Source: Paraphotobacterium marinum (GTDB lineage Bacteria; Pseudomonadota; Gammaproteobacteria; Enterobacterales; Vibrionaceae). From it: a DNA stretch of 64,000 nucleotides. Both the position numbers and the translations under genes were made by a program. Location: the NCBI RefSeq assembly GCF_002216855.1, contig NZ_CP022355.1, positions 496,001 through 560,000 of the forward strand, read 5' to 3'. Below are positions 8,979 to 19,448 of the stretch, one piece after another; position 1 is the first letter of the stretch; each line of letters begins with the position of its first letter. Below the pieces are notes generated by a model, which was given only the letters and a program-made list of their open reading frames with translations, did not search any database and was not told the DNA's origin.

Positions 8979-9989
8979 TTATAGATTTTCGCTTTTTAAA
9001 GAACGACTCATTAATATTTCGATGGCTTCTTTAACATTTTGTTTATTATATAAAATGTTATACACCTGTTCTACAATTGGCATTTCAACATTAACTTTTT
9101 TTGCTAAATTCCTTAATTGCTTAGCATTTACAAATCCTTCAACTACTTTTCCTGTATTTTTTTTCGCATCATCTAAAGATTGACCTTGCCCAATGTACAA
9201 CCCAAATCGTCTATTTCTTGATTTGTTATCAGTACATGTAAGCACTAAATCACCCAAACCAGACATCCCATAAATAGTTTTTTCATGTGCTCCTAATTTT
9301 TCAGCTAACCTTACCATTTCCGCTAAGCCTCTAGTAATTAAGGCTACACGTGCATTAGCTCCAAAACCCATACCATCGGATATTCCTGCAGCAATGGCTA
9401 TAACATTTTTGACAACACTACCAAGCTGTACGCCTGTAAAATCATTGTTTGTATAGACTCGTAAGGATTGACTACAGTTTATTTTGGTTTGTAAATCATG
9501 TAAAAAATCTTCATTATCTGATACAACTGTCGATACGGTTGGGAGTCCTTCAGCTATTTCTCTTGCAAAGTTTGGTCCAGATAAAAAGGCCAAAGGTATG
9601 TTTGATCCTAAAATTTCTTCTGCAGTATCTTTTAAAAGATTTCCCGTAACAGGATCCAAACCTTTAGTAGCCCAACAAATTTTATGTTTCTCAGATAAAA
9701 AAGGTTTTATATCATTAAGAACCGTTCGAAAAGAAAGAGTTGGCACAAAAATTAAAAGAGTATAAGAACATGAGATAGCGTATTTCAGATCAGATGTTAA
9801 ATCCAAGCTACTTGGAAAACTTATATTTGGTAAGTATTTTTTATTTTCTCTGTCTAAAGATAAACTATCAATACCCTCTTTACTTCTTCCAAACAAAAGA
9901 ACTCTTTTCCCTTGACGGGACAAAGAAATTGCGAAAGAGGTTCCGAAGGAGCCTGCTCCTATAATACTAAAATCATACTTTGAAGACAT
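8979..9989 (-). CDS. gpsA: Glycerol-3-phosphate dehydrogenase [NAD(P)+]
   Basis: Reduces dihydroxyacetone phosphate to sn-glycerol-3-phosphate for phospholipid synthesis. The 336-residue length is close to E. coli GpsA (339). Landmarks: N-terminal Rossmann motif GAGSFGTSFAI (about 11-21), LSGPNFAREIAEGLPT (about 136-151), the catalytic lysine region QLGSVVKNVIAIAAGI (about 188-203), TRGLAEM and the C-terminal helical domain with GLGDLVLTCT. It lies between cysE and secB, as in E. coli. Confidence 0.96.
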   Translation of the reverse strand: MSSKYDFSIIGAGSFGTSFAISLSRQGKRVLLFGRSKEGIDSLSLDRENKKYLPNISFPSSLDLTSDLKYAISCSYTLLIFVPTLSFRTVLNDIKPFLSEKHKICWATKGLDPVTGNLLKDTAEEILGSNIPLAFLSGPNFAREIAEGLPTVSTVVSDNEDFLHDLQTKINCSQSLRVYTNNDFTGVQLGSVVKNVIAIAAGISDGMGFGANARVALITRGLAEMVRLAEKLGAHEKTIYGMSGLGDLVLTCTDNKSRNRRFGLYIGQGQSLDDAKKNTGKVVEGFVNAKQLRNLAKKVNVEMPIVEQVYNILYNKQNVKEAIEILMSRSLKSENL

Positions 9990-10015
9990 TAATAACCTCT
10001 TTCAATACAAAGATC

Positions 10016-10495
10016 TTAAGCGTTTGAAGCTTCAGTTGCATTATTCTGTTTTTCTAAATAGTTCATAAATAAAGCATCAAAGTTAACTGGCGCTAAATTC
10101 AACTGAGGAAATGTACCTTTAACTACAAGACTTGAAACAGTTTCTCTGGCATAAGGAAATAGAATATTTGGACAAAATGCACCAAGACAGTGAGCAAGTT
10201 GAGTTGATTCCATTCCTTCTATCGTAAAAATACCACCTTGATGGATTTCACACAAAAAAGCAGTTTCTCCAGCATTTTCTACAGTTACTGTAATTCTTAA
10301 AATAACTTCAAAAATATTTTCGTTTAGCTTACGATTTTCTGTATCTAAATCTAACTTAACTTCAGGTTCCCAGTTTTTTTGGAACATTTCAGTTGCTTTT
10401 GGTGCTTCAAAAGAAACATCTTTTAGAAAAACTCTCTGAATTTGAAAGTTTGTTTCTGTATTTTGTTCATTATTATTAACATTGTTTTCTGACAT
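10016..10495 (-). CDS. secB: Protein-export chaperone SecB
   Basis: Cytoplasmic homotetrameric chaperone that keeps preproteins unfolded and delivers them to SecA. The 159-residue protein has the family core [16 protein letters not shown] (about 17-32), the middle beta segment ending in [13 protein letters not shown], and the SecA-contact helix region [14 protein letters not shown] near the C-terminus. Size matches E. coli SecB (155). It lies 14 bases after yibN and 26 before gpsA, suggesting cotranscription. Confidence 0.96.
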   Translation of the reverse strand: MSENNVNNNEQNTETNFQIQRVFLKDVSFEAPKATEMFQKNWEPEVKLDLDTENRKLNENIFEVILRITVTVENAGETAFLCEIHQGGIFTIEGMESTQLAHCLGAFCPNILFPYARETVSSLVVKGTFPQLNLAPVNFDALFMNYLEKQNNATEASNA

Positions 10496-10509
10496 TTTAT
10501 TAACCTTTA

Positions 10510-10992
10510 TTAATTTTTATTTTTTGTGTTTTTATTCTTTTGTTTATTTTTTTCTTTTGAGATTAACGGAAGATTACTATTTTTCCAAGAATTAATCCCA
10601 TCTTTTAGAATAAAAGTGTTTTCAAAATTATTAGCAATAAGTAGCTTTTGAATCTCCGTGGAACTCATTCCATTTGCACTTATAATAATAATTGGTCGCT
10701 TTTTGTCTTTTTCAAGTCCTTTAAATAACTTTTGTTTTAAATCTGCAATAGATATATTTAAAGATCCTGTAATATGGCCTCTTTCAAACTCTTCCTTAGT
10801 TCTGACATCCAGAGGAATAGCTTCTTCTTTATTAATTAATTCAACAGCTTTTGGTGACTCAATTAAATCTTTACGCATTTTTTCTTTTAAAATAGAAAAA
10901 ATTATTAATATTAAAATAAATACCCATAAAGCACTTAACAGATAATTTTCTATAATAAACTCAAAAAATTGGTTCACTTTTTTACTCCACAA
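10510..10992 (-). CDS. yibN: Membrane-anchored rhodanese-like protein YibN
   Basis: One N-terminal membrane segment (about residues 15-34) is followed by a rhodanese-fold domain (about 45-145) with [20 protein letters not shown], then a lysine/asparagine-rich tail. At the active-site loop the sequence is [11 protein letters not shown], with no cysteine, so sulfurtransferase activity by the usual persulfide route is unlikely; E. coli YibN has a cysteine nearby in the same loop. Its place upstream of secB and divergent from gpmI matches E. coli. The family's role is poorly defined; a membrane-biogenesis role is possible but not shown here. Confidence 0.86.
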   Translation of the reverse strand: MWSKKVNQFFEFIIENYLLSALWVFILILIIFSILKEKMRKDLIESPKAVELINKEEAIPLDVRTKEEFERGHITGSLNISIADLKQKLFKGLEKDKKRPIIIISANGMSSTEIQKLLIANNFENTFILKDGINSWKNSNLPLISKEKNKQKNKNTKNKN

Positions 10993-11160
10993 AATTTTTA
11001 GGTATTATAGCTTTAGATTATATTTTATTACAATCCTTTAAAAAGGAATAATCTCTAAGAAGCCTACTTTTGTTAAAAAATATTGACTCAACACCACGCT
11101 TTAATTAAACCAAATTAAATTATATAATATAAACAGAAGTTCTTTTATTAAGGTAAAAAC

Positions 11161-12692
11161 ATGTCAAAGAAAAACACATTAGCTCTAGTCATTTTAGATG
11201 GATGGGGACATAGAGAAGATAAAAAAGATAATGCAATTGCAAATGCAAAAACACCAACGTTAGATAATCTTTTTAAAAATTACCCAAACACATTAATTTC
11301 TGCATCAAGTGGCGAAGTTGGTTTGCCTCAAGGACAAATGGGTAATTCTGAGGTTGGGCATACAAACATCGGAGCAGGTAGAATTGTGTACCAAGATCTT
11401 ACTCGAATTACAAAGTCGATAGATGATGGTGAGTTTTCTCAAAATCCAGCAATAAATAATACTCTTAGCACTACAAAAGAAAACAATAAAGCACTCCATG
11501 TACTGGGTTTATTGTCTCCAGGTGGTGTTCATAGTCATGAAGATCATATTATTGCAATGTTAGAAACTGCTATTAAACATGGAATCCAAAAAGTTTATTT
11601 TCACGCTTTCTTAGATGGTCGAGATACTCCTCCAAGAAGTGCAGAATCTTCACTAATGAAAATTGAAAAATTATTTAATCAATTAGGCTCAGGAAGAATT
11701 GTTTCTTTGATTGGTCGATATTATGCAATGGATAGAGACAACAACTGGGATAGAATTGAAGAAGCATATAATCTAATTACCCAAGGAAAAGCTCATTTTA
11801 TTGCAAATTCTGCAGTTAATGGTTTACATGCAGCCTACGAAAGAGATGAAAATGATGAGTTTGTAAAAGCAACTAGTATTCATGATGACTTAAATCCAAT
11901 TGTGAAAGTAGAAGATGGCGATTCTATTATATTGATGAATTTTAGAGCTGATAGAGCTAGACAAATAACGCAAGCTTTTGAACCTAATTTTGATGGATTT
12001 AAACGTGTTTATTTCCCTAAAAACTTAAATTTTGTTATGCTCACAGAATATTCTGCATCAATTAACTTTCCAGTTGCATTTCCTTCAGAAAAGCTCATAA
12101 ATACTTTTGGAGAATGGGCATCTAAACAAGGCAAAACCCAATTAAGAATTTCTGAGACAGAGAAATATGCGCATGTGACTTTTTTCTTTAATGGTGGGGT
12201 CGAAAATGAGTTTAATGGTGAATCGAGAATTCTTATTCCTTCACCCAAGGTTGCAACTTACGATCTTCAGCCAGAAATGAGCTCAGAAGAACTTACCCAT
12301 AAGCTTGTGGAAGCAATCGAAAGCCAAGAGTTTGATTATATAATTTGTAATTATCCAAATGGAGATATGGTTGGCCACACTGGCGTATATGAAGCTGCAG
12401 TTAAGGCCGCAGAGGCTGTTGATTCAAGCCTCCAAAAAGTTGTTGAGGCAATAGAAAAAATCAATGGTCAGTTATTGATAACTGCAGATCATGGAAATGC
12501 TGAAATGATGGTTAATCCTGAAACCGGAAATATACACACAGCTCATACTAATCTTCCAGTGCCATTAATTTATTTTGGTAATAAAAAATTACATTTAAAG
12601 AAGATGGTAAACTTTCAGACTTAGCTCCAACAATGTTAAAATTAACTAATGAAGAACAACCTGAAGAAATGACAGGAAAAAGTCTAGTTTAA
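11161..12692 (+). pseudogene. gpmI: Phosphoglycerate mutase (2,3-BPG independent), C-terminal frameshift
   Basis: Manganese enzyme interconverting 3- and 2-phosphoglycerate. The open frame reaches 12624 and includes [12 protein letters not shown], the phosphoserine loop [15 protein letters not shown] (about 60-74), the phosphatase-like metal residues RDTPPRS and the C-terminal [10 protein letters not shown]. After GNKK the frame breaks; the next frame reads [13 protein letters not shown] and ends EEMTGKSLV at 12692, exactly the family C-terminus. One A missing from the A6 run at 12583-12588 explains it. Repaired length is 510 residues (E. coli 514). As read, only about the last 30 residues are changed, so activity might survive. 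envC, which follows gpmI in E. coli, is absent. Confidence 0.9.
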
Positions 12693-12705
12693 TAACACTT
12701 TACAT

Positions 12706-12738
12706 AGACATATAAATTAGTTCTTAATTTATATGTCT
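12706..12738. terminator. Hairpin between convergent gpmI and tdh
   Basis: A perfect 14-base-pair inverted repeat, arm AGACATATAAATTA with loop GTTCT, sits in the 54-base gap between the two convergent genes. It lacks a strong T-run on either side, so it may stabilise 3' ends as well as terminate in both directions. Confidence 0.55.
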
Positions 12739-12746
12739 TCTAAAAA

Positions 12747-13771
12747 CTAATCCCAATTTAAAATAACTTTTCCAGATAACCCTGAGTCCATTTTTTCAAA
12801 AGCTTCCTGAAAAGACGATACATTAAAGTGATGGGTAATAATCGGAGTCAAGTTCAATCCTGATTGAATTAAACTTGCCATTTTATACCAGGTTTCAAAC
12901 ATTTCTCGACCATAGATACCTTTAATAGTAATTCCTTTAAAGATAATATCATTCCAATTAATTTCCATATTTTTCGGAGGAATTCCTAATAGTGCTATCC
13001 TACCCCCGTGATTCATTGTATTTAACATCTGAGAAAAAGCACTTGGAACTCCCGACATCTCAAGTCCCACATCAAAACCTTCTTTCATATTCAATCTTTG
13101 CATAACATCAGCAAGGGACTCCTTAGCAACATTAACAGCTTCAGAAACACCCATTTTTTTGCTAATTCAAGCCTATAATCATTAACATCTGTGATCACTA
13201 CATGTCTTGCACCAACATGTTTAGCAACTGCCGCTGCCATAATGCCAATAGGCCCTGCTCCGGTTATTAGTACGTCTTCCCCAACTAAATCAAAAGACAA
13301 AGCAGTATGTACAGCGTTCCCGAAAGGATCGAAAATAGCAGCCAAATCATCCGAAATTTCATCTGGAATTTTAAATGCATTAAACGCAGGTATACATAAA
13401 TACTCAGCAAAGGCACCATCACGATTAACACCTACACCAATCGTATTACGACACAAGTGCGTTCTACCACCTCTGCAGTTACGACAATATCCACAGGTTA
13501 TGTGACCTTCCCCTGAAACTCTATCACCAATCGCATATCCTTTAACTTCTTTACCAATTTCAACAACTTGCCCAACATACTCATGACCAAATATCATTGG
13601 TGTTTTGATTGTATCTTGGGACCACTGATCCCAATTATAAATATGTATATCAGTTCCACAAATTGCAGTTTTTTTTATTTTTATTAATAAATCGTTAGGA
13701 CCAATTTGAGGTATACTTGCCTCAGTCATCCATACCCCTTTTTGAGGCTCCAATTTCGACAATGCTTTCAT
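12747..13771 (-). pseudogene. tdh: L-threonine 3-dehydrogenase, one frameshift
   Basis: Zinc alcohol-dehydrogenase family enzyme converting threonine to 2-amino-3-oxobutyrate, which Kbl cleaves to glycine and acetyl-CoA. Part one (13771 to about 13155) has the catalytic-zinc [15 protein letters not shown] and GHEYVG, the structural zinc cysteines of [15 protein letters not shown] and the NAD-binding [18 protein letters not shown]. Part two (from about 13154 to 12747) starts [18 protein letters not shown]. One A missing from a run (T7 at 13154-13160 on the plus strand) separates them. Restoring it gives 341 residues, the E. coli length. It is 12 bases downstream of kbl, the E. coli kbl-tdh arrangement. 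Confidence 0.9.
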
Positions 13772-13783
13772 TTATAAAATCTC

Positions 13784-14983
13784 TTATCCAATAATATTTA
13801 ACTCTTTACCAATTTCAATAAAACTATCAATAACATAATCTAATTGTTTACGTGAATGAATCGCTGACATTTGAGTTCTAATTCTCGCTTGGTTTTTAGG
13901 CACTACAGGATATGAAAATGCAATTACATAAATACCCTTAGTCAGTGCCATTTCAGAAAATTTGACTGCTAACTTTGCATCTCCAAGCATAATTGGAATG
14001 ATCGGATGGTCTTTGCCAGCTAAATTAAAACCAGCTGCATTCATTCGATCACGAAAATAATTTGAGTTTTCATTTAACTGCTTTCGTAACTCACTACCTT
14101 GACTTTCGATTAGCTGGAACATTTTATTTGAGGTATAAGCGATAACTGGGGCTAAAGAGTTTGAAAATAGATAAGGCCTTGATCTTTGTCTCAACCAATC
14201 AATCACCTCTTTCTTACCTGACGTATAACCACCAGAGGCACCACCAAGAGCCTTACCAAGCGTACCGGTTATGATGTCAACTCTTCCAATTACATCATTA
14301 TATTCATGTGTTCCTTTACCATTCTCTCCCATAAAACCAACTGCATGTGAATCATCAACCATAACTAAGGCATTATATTTTTCGGATAAGTCACAAATTT
14401 CTTTCAAATTTGCAATTACCCCATCCATGGAAAAAACTCCATCAGTAACAACTAATATATTCTTAGCGTCAGACTTTTTCGCTTTTATCAACTGTTCTTC
14501 TAAAGATTTCATATCATTATTTTTATAGCGATATCTAGCGGCTTTGCAAAGTCTTACACCATCAATAATTGAAGCATGATTCAATTCATCTGAGATAATA
14601 GCATCATCTTTATCAAGTATCGTTTCAAAAAGACCAGTATTTGCATCAAAGCAAGAAGAATATAAGATTGTATCTTCCATATTTAAGAAGTTTGATATAG
14701 TATGTTCAAGCGTTTTATGAACTGATTGAGTGCCACAAATAAATCTTACTGATGCAACTCCATAACCATATTTCTCTAAACCTTCCTGAGCATCTTTTAT
14801 AAGGTTTTGAGAATCTGCTAAACCTAAATAGTTATTTGCACAAAAATTAATGACTTCATTATCTGGTTCGATATTGACCATTGCACTTTGTTTAGACTTT
14901 ATGATTCTTTCCGATTTATAAAGACCATGCTCTTTTAATTCGTTTAATTTTGCTTGTAGCTCGTTGTAAAAGTCATGTTTCAT
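13784..14983 (-). CDS. kbl: 2-amino-3-ketobutyrate coenzyme A ligase
   Basis: PLP enzyme splitting 2-amino-3-oxobutyrate with CoA to glycine and acetyl-CoA, completing the Tdh threonine-degradation route. The 399 residues match E. coli Kbl (398). Visible are [13 protein letters not shown] (about 44-56), the cofactor-stacking region [26 protein letters not shown], and the PLP lysine in [19 protein letters not shown] (about 238-256). It is the first gene of the kbl-tdh pair and is divergent from waaL. The intact upstream partner makes the frameshift in tdh notable. Confidence 0.96.
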   Translation of the reverse strand: MKHDFYNELQAKLNELKEHGLYKSERIIKSKQSAMVNIEPDNEVINFCANNYLGLADSQNLIKDAQEGLEKYGYGVASVRFICGTQSVHKTLEHTISNFLNMEDTILYSSCFDANTGLFETILDKDDAIISDELNHASIIDGVRLCKAARYRYKNNDMKSLEEQLIKAKKSDAKNILVVTDGVFSMDGVIANLKEICDLSEKYNALVMVDDSHAVGFMGENGKGTHEYNDVIGRVDIITGTLGKALGGASGGYTSGKKEVIDWLRQRSRPYLFSNSLAPVIAYTSNKMFQLIESQGSELRKQLNENSNYFRDRMNAAGFNLAGKDHPIIPIMLGDAKLAVKFSEMALTKGIYVIAFSYPVVPKNQARIRTQMSAIHSRKQLDYVIDSFIEIGKELNIIG

Positions 14984-15103
14984 ATATTAATGCACCCAAG
15001 TTTGTTTTATCTGAGATAATATTAATCCTTTCCCTGAATTAACATCGACAAAAAATAAATTTAGGATATTATATATTAAAACAATAACTATTCAATTTAT
15101 AGC

Positions 15104-16404
15104 ATGCAAATTAAAAATCAACTTGTTAATATATCGATTTTTATCACACTATCATTCTTTGTTTTCTTTGGTAGAGGTTATGGACTATATTTTTTATTAT
15201 GCTTAACTTCTTTAATTTTATTAAAAGATTCTTGGCCAAAAAATTTCAATAAAGATCAAAAACTAATTATTTTCACTGTTTTGTTGTTTTTTCTATCACA
15301 CTTAATACAAATTATATTCAATGGTGACAATGTATCTGTTTTAGATACGTCCTGGAGAACATTCTTTATTATTTCAATAATACTAGTAATAAATAATTTC
15401 AAACCTTCTGTAAATTTGTTATTTTCAAGCATACTTTCATCTGCTTTTTTTGCTATTCTTAGTGGTTGTTTACTGATTTATTTAGCCAATCATTATCATA
15501 TTTACTGGCAGAGATTTTATGTTTTTGAGATAAGAAACCATTCAGAGATACCACATTTGGTTTACAATTTTTTTCATAACTGGATGCCCATTCAAACAGG
15601 CGGGATGTTGGCTTCTCTTTTTTATTTATGATCGTATTAATTGGCTATTTTTTAAGAAGAAGCAACTATATTTTAACAGCTTTTTGTTTGATTTTAGGTT
15701 CTGGATTAATTTATTTATTAATCTCAGCTAATGCTCGTGGCGCATGGATAAGTATTCCTCCTACTATGCTGTTAATTATTTTTTTATCCTTCAACACGAA
15801 CTCTCGAAAAAAATTCTACATAGCATCTACTATTATTATTATTTTTTTGTGCTTAGCTTATTCCAACCAAACGGTCAAAAGTCAAATAAAACGAACGATA
15901 TCAAGTATTGCTAACTCGCAAACAGAAACAAAGCATAACTTCAGCACATACGAAAGAATTCAATTATGGAAAAGTGCTATTTACTCTTTTTCTGGTGCTC
16001 CATTATTAGGGTACGGTGAGAAAGGTCAATCAAAAATAAGAATTGAGCAAAATAGAGAAAAAATTGTAAATATTGATAAAGATTTTATAGTTGGTCATGC
16101 TCATAATCAATACTTACAGGCTCTCCAAACAAGGGGGTTAATTGGTTTACTTAGTTTACTTATGTTTTTTTTAAGCCCACTTTATATTTTCATTAAAAAC
16201 TTTAAAGCAAGTGCTAACGATATCAATAGTAAGACTATTAATATACTTGGTATCACTTTCATTTTTTCTGTAATGATATTTAATTTGACTCAAGCTTATC
16301 TTCATATAATGTCCGGAATTTTATTTTATTGTTGTTTTCTAAGTATCTTTTTAGGATATAGTACATATTTGAATAATACTCAAAATAAAAAAGAGTTATC
16401 ATGA
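15104..16404 (+). pseudogene. waaL: O-antigen ligase WaaL, one frameshift
   Basis: Polytopic inner-membrane protein that, in the family, transfers undecaprenyl-linked O-antigen to lipid A-core in the periplasm. Segment one (15104-15631) has several membrane spans. Segment two (15628-16404) has further spans and the Wzy/WaaL-type periplasmic motif GHAHNQYLQALQTRGLIGL with the conserved histidine. The halves overlap at ATGA and join if one T is added to the T6 run at 15618-15623, giving 433 residues (E. coli about 419). A genuinely split two-gene ligase is unlikely but possible. Its end overlaps waaF by four bases. Whether the ligand is O-antigen or a single sugar unit is unknown. Confidence 0.8.
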
Positions 16405-17432
16405 TGAAAAGTATTTTAATCATTGCCCCTGCATGGCTTGGAGACTTAGTTATGAGTCATGCTCTCTTGAAAAAGTTAAAAAGAGAACAAACGGTTCAAC
16501 TAGACTTAGCTGTTCCAAATTGGCTTGTCCCTGTAGCTAAGAGAATACCTGAAATTAGAAATATTATCAGTATTCCCTTTAAACATAAAGAGTTGAAAGT
16601 TTATAAAAGATATTTATTTTCAAAATCTCTTAGGACATACCATTATGATCAAGTCATTGTTATTCCCAAAACCTTCAAATCAGCACTATTAGCATACTGG
16701 TCACATGTACCACTTAGAACTGGTTGGGTAGGTGAACAAAGATATTTTCTATTGAATGATTTAAGGAAAAACATGAAAAAAGTTCATCTTAATGTAAATC
16801 GATATTTACAATTAGGTGAAAAAAAAAATTCAGCTTTATTGAATGACCCTATACCTGAAAAATATTACCCTAAATTAATGGTCAATAAAAAAAACCTTAA
16901 TCATTTAGTCAAAAAGTTTAATATCCCTTTAGAGACGGATGTAATTGCCATATGTCCAGGAGCATCAGGTGGAGAAGCGAAAAAATGGCCCAAAAAATAC
17001 TTTTCTGAGTTAATTAAAGATTTAATAAAAAAGGATTTTAAAATTTTGATACTGGGAGCACCAAGCGATCAAGCACGATGTGATGAGATTTACAATTCCA
17101 TTAATGAATCACAAAAAGATAGTGTTATTAATTTATGTGGTTCTACAAGTCTTGAGGATTTGATTGATATTTTATCTTTATGCAAAACAGCCGTTTCAAA
17201 TGATTCAGGTAATTTATTCGTAGCAGCTGCAGTCGGTATTAATGTTGTCGCAATCTATGGACCTACAACACCCGATTATACACCTCCATTAACTAAAAAA
17301 GCTAAAATCTTGCATACTGATATAAGCTGTAGACCTTGTCATGAGAAAGTTTGTCCTCTTAAACATCATAAATGTATGGAAGAATTATTTCCAAAAATGG
17401 TCAGTCAGGCTGTACTAAATTTTAATTCGTAG
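16401..17432 (+). CDS. waaF: ADP-heptose:LPS heptosyltransferase II
   Basis: Cytoplasmic-face GT9 glycosyltransferase adding the second heptose to the LPS inner core. The 343-residue protein has the N-terminal IIAPAWLGDLVMSHALL acceptor-domain start and the C-terminal ADP-heptose site with CPGASGGEAKKWP (about 184-196) and SNDSGNLFVAAAVGINVVAIYGPT (about 272-295). Length is close to E. coli WaaF (348). It overlaps waaL by four bases and is followed by waaA after eight, so the LPS genes form one transcription unit. Confidence 0.92.
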   Translation: MMKSILIIAPAWLGDLVMSHALLKKLKREQTVQLDLAVPNWLVPVAKRIPEIRNIISIPFKHKELKVYKRYLFSKSLRTYHYDQVIVIPKTFKSALLAYWSHVPLRTGWVGEQRYFLLNDLRKNMKKVHLNVNRYLQLGEKKNSALLNDPIPEKYYPKLMVNKKNLNHLVKKFNIPLETDVIAICPGASGGEAKKWPKKYFSELIKDLIKKDFKILILGAPSDQARCDEIYNSINESQKDSVINLCGSTSLEDLIDILSLCKTAVSNDSGNLFVAAAVGINVVAIYGPTTPDYTPPLTKKAKILHTDISCRPCHEKVCPLKHHKCMEELFPKMVSQAVLNFNS

Positions 17433-17440
17433 GCTAATTT

Positions 17441-18721
17441 ATGTTTGCTTTTATATATTCTATTTTGTATTTTTTTTTAATACTCCCTATGTTTCTTTTT
17501 GCTCTTCTCAGAAAAAAAAGTAATAAACCCTACATTGGAAAAAGGTGGCCTGAATTGTTCGGGATTTCTAAAGCCAAAATACCAAAAGATCTAATTTGGA
17601 TTCACAGTGTGTCTGTTGGTGAATCAAACCTATCAATAAGGTTAATAAAAGAAATTAAGAAAGAAAATAGAAAATTACAATTCTTGGTAACAACAACAAC
17701 TGCGACAGGTTTTGAAAGCTTTAAGAAAGAAAATTTAGAAGGCGTTTTTCATCAATATTTACCATTAGATCTACCATTTTTTATTCGTTTATTTTTAAAA
17801 AGATTTCAGCCCTCAATGTTTATAAATATAGAAACTGAACTTTGGCCCAATTTAATTAGGCTATCGTACGAACAAAAAATTCCAATCATTGTAATTAACG
17901 CACGTTTATCTGAACGTTCTATGATGCGTTATCTTAAAGCATCCAAAATAGTTTATAACCTTATATTTAAATATATTACACATATAAGTTGTATCAACTT
18001 AAAAGATAGGGATAGATTTTCAAAGCTATCTATTCCAGGAGATAAACTAAGTGTATCTGGTTCAATGAAATACGACATAAATTTAAAAAATATACCAATC
18101 AAACATTCACTTTTACAAAAATTTAATAAAGACAAAATGTTTATTGTTGCAGCAAGCACTCACTCTCCTGAAGAAGAATTAATTCTTAATATTTTTCAAT
18201 CTATTAAGAAAAGATTGCCTCAGACTGCATTAATTATAATACCAAGACATCCAGAGAGGTTTGATCAGGTTGAAAAATACTGCCAACTGTCTAAATTTTC
18301 TTTTATTAAACGATCTGAACTAAATAATGAAATATTGACAGATCCAGATATTATTTTGGTAGACTCCATGGGAGAAATGTTCACATTCTTAAAAAAAGCA
18401 GATGTTGTCTTTATGGGCGGGAGTTTTGCTGGGGATAAAACGGGAGGACATAATCTTCTTGAACCAGCCATTTTATCGAAGGCTACTATCACAGGGCCTA
18501 ACAATAGAAACTTTCAAGATATTTATAATTCACTAAAAGATAATAACGCTATAATTACAGCGAGAACAAAAGAAGAACTACAAAATGAAGTTTTAAATCT
18601 ATTAGAAAACGAATCTTTAAGAAAAGTTTTAGGAAATAATGCTTCAGAAACTGTCCAAAAAAATCAAGGAGCTACCCTTAAAACTATAGAATTACTTAAA
18701 AAGCACACTCATAATCTATAA
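17441..18721 (+). CDS. waaA: Kdo transferase
   Basis: Inner-membrane GT30 enzyme that adds Kdo to the lipid A precursor. The 426-residue protein has an N-terminal membrane anchor (about 1-22), the family motifs NKPYIGKRWPELFG (about 28-41), IHSVSVGESN (about 53-62), the catalytic-base region and ETELWPNLI (about 126-134), and PRHPERF plus FMGGSFAGDKTGGHN in the CMP-Kdo domain. The adjacent KdkA suggests a mono-functional WaaA adding one Kdo, as in Haemophilus, but this cannot be read from sequence alone. Its 3' end overlaps kdkA by 13 bases tail to tail. Confidence 0.94.
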   Translation: MFAFIYSILYFFLILPMFLFALLRKKSNKPYIGKRWPELFGISKAKIPKDLIWIHSVSVGESNLSIRLIKEIKKENRKLQFLVTTTTATGFESFKKENLEGVFHQYLPLDLPFFIRLFLKRFQPSMFINIETELWPNLIRLSYEQKIPIIVINARLSERSMMRYLKASKIVYNLIFKYITHISCINLKDRDRFSKLSIPGDKLSVSGSMKYDINLKNIPIKHSLLQKFNKDKMFIVAASTHSPEEELILNIFQSIKKRLPQTALIIIPRHPERFDQVEKYCQLSKFSFIKRSELNNEILTDPDIILVDSMGEMFTFLKKADVVFMGGSFAGDKTGGHNLLEPAILSKATITGPNNRNFQDIYNSLKDNNAIITARTKEELQNEVLNLLENESLRKVLGNNASETVQKNQGATLKTIELLKKHTHNL

Positions 18722-19407
18722 CCTTGCAGGATGTTATCCCAATAATCTGAAGTTAAATTCAGTTTATATTTATAGGACTCTTTTTCAAATGAGCGTTGAA
18801 GTCTATTTAGATTGTTTTTTTTCCAATTGTCTCCTTCCCGTTTACTACATTTATCAAAATCTATTAACCAAATTTTATTGCTTGAATCAATCAATATATT
18901 ATTTGCGTTCAGATCTGTATGACAAACATTTAATCGATGCATTTTTTTCACAATTTTTCCTATCTCAATAAATTGTTCAATCTGTAAGTTATTTTTTTTC
19001 AAAAAAGAAATAATAGACTCTGCGTTTTCAATCCGTTCAGTAATAATATCAGTTTGATATAAAAAAAATTTTTTTTTCACTTTTGCTGCGATTGCTTGTG
19101 GCACAGGTAGACCTTCAGTTCTTAACTGCTCTAACAAATAAAATTCTTTCCATGAGCGAGTGCGATTTAAACCAAGATAAAAATATTTATCTTTCACAAC
19201 CTTACCCCAAAGACCTCCTCGAAAATAATGCTTCAGTGCAATTTGTAAATTTTTCCACTGAATAAACCATGTGGTGCCACGACCCTTTGCGCTTCCAACA
19301 ACATTTTCTTCCCATAAATTTATATTAAAGATATTTTCATATGAATCCGTTACAATTTCATTGTTATAAATAAAAAATTGATTTTTTTGTTTTTTTTCAA
19401 TAATCAT
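18709..19407 (-). CDS. kdkA: 3-deoxy-D-manno-octulosonic acid kinase
   Basis: Phosphorylates O-4 of the single Kdo residue of the LPS inner core in organisms such as Haemophilus and Vibrio. The 232-residue protein has an RfaP/KdkA kinase fold: RHYFRGG-like glycine segment KHYFRGGLWGKV (about 54-65), LLEQLRTEGLPVPQAIAA (about 89-106), the catalytic loop CHTDLNANNILID (about 157-169) and metal-binding LIDFDKC. It is divergent from the OpsX-type heptosyltransferase with only 41 bases between them and overlaps waaA at the 3' ends. E. coli has no kdkA, so this is a useful taxonomic clue. Confidence 0.9.
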   Translation of the reverse strand: MIIEKKQKNQFFIYNNEIVTDSYENIFNINLWEENVVGSAKGRGTTWFIQWKNLQIALKHYFRGGLWGKVVKDKYFYLGLNRTRSWKEFYLLEQLRTEGLPVPQAIAAKVKKKFFLYQTDIITERIENAESIISFLKKNNLQIEQFIEIGKIVKKMHRLNVCHTDLNANNILIDSSNKIWLIDFDKCSKREGDNWKKNNLNRLQRSFEKESYKYKLNLTSDYWDNILQGYRL

Positions 19408-19448
19408 AATAAACTATACTCTTCAAATTCAATAAAATCGTTTGCTCA

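Noticed and set aside
15628-16404. A separate second membrane-protein gene after waaL
   Set aside because: The two parts join in frame by one T, and together match a single ligase; a missing base explains it better than two genes.
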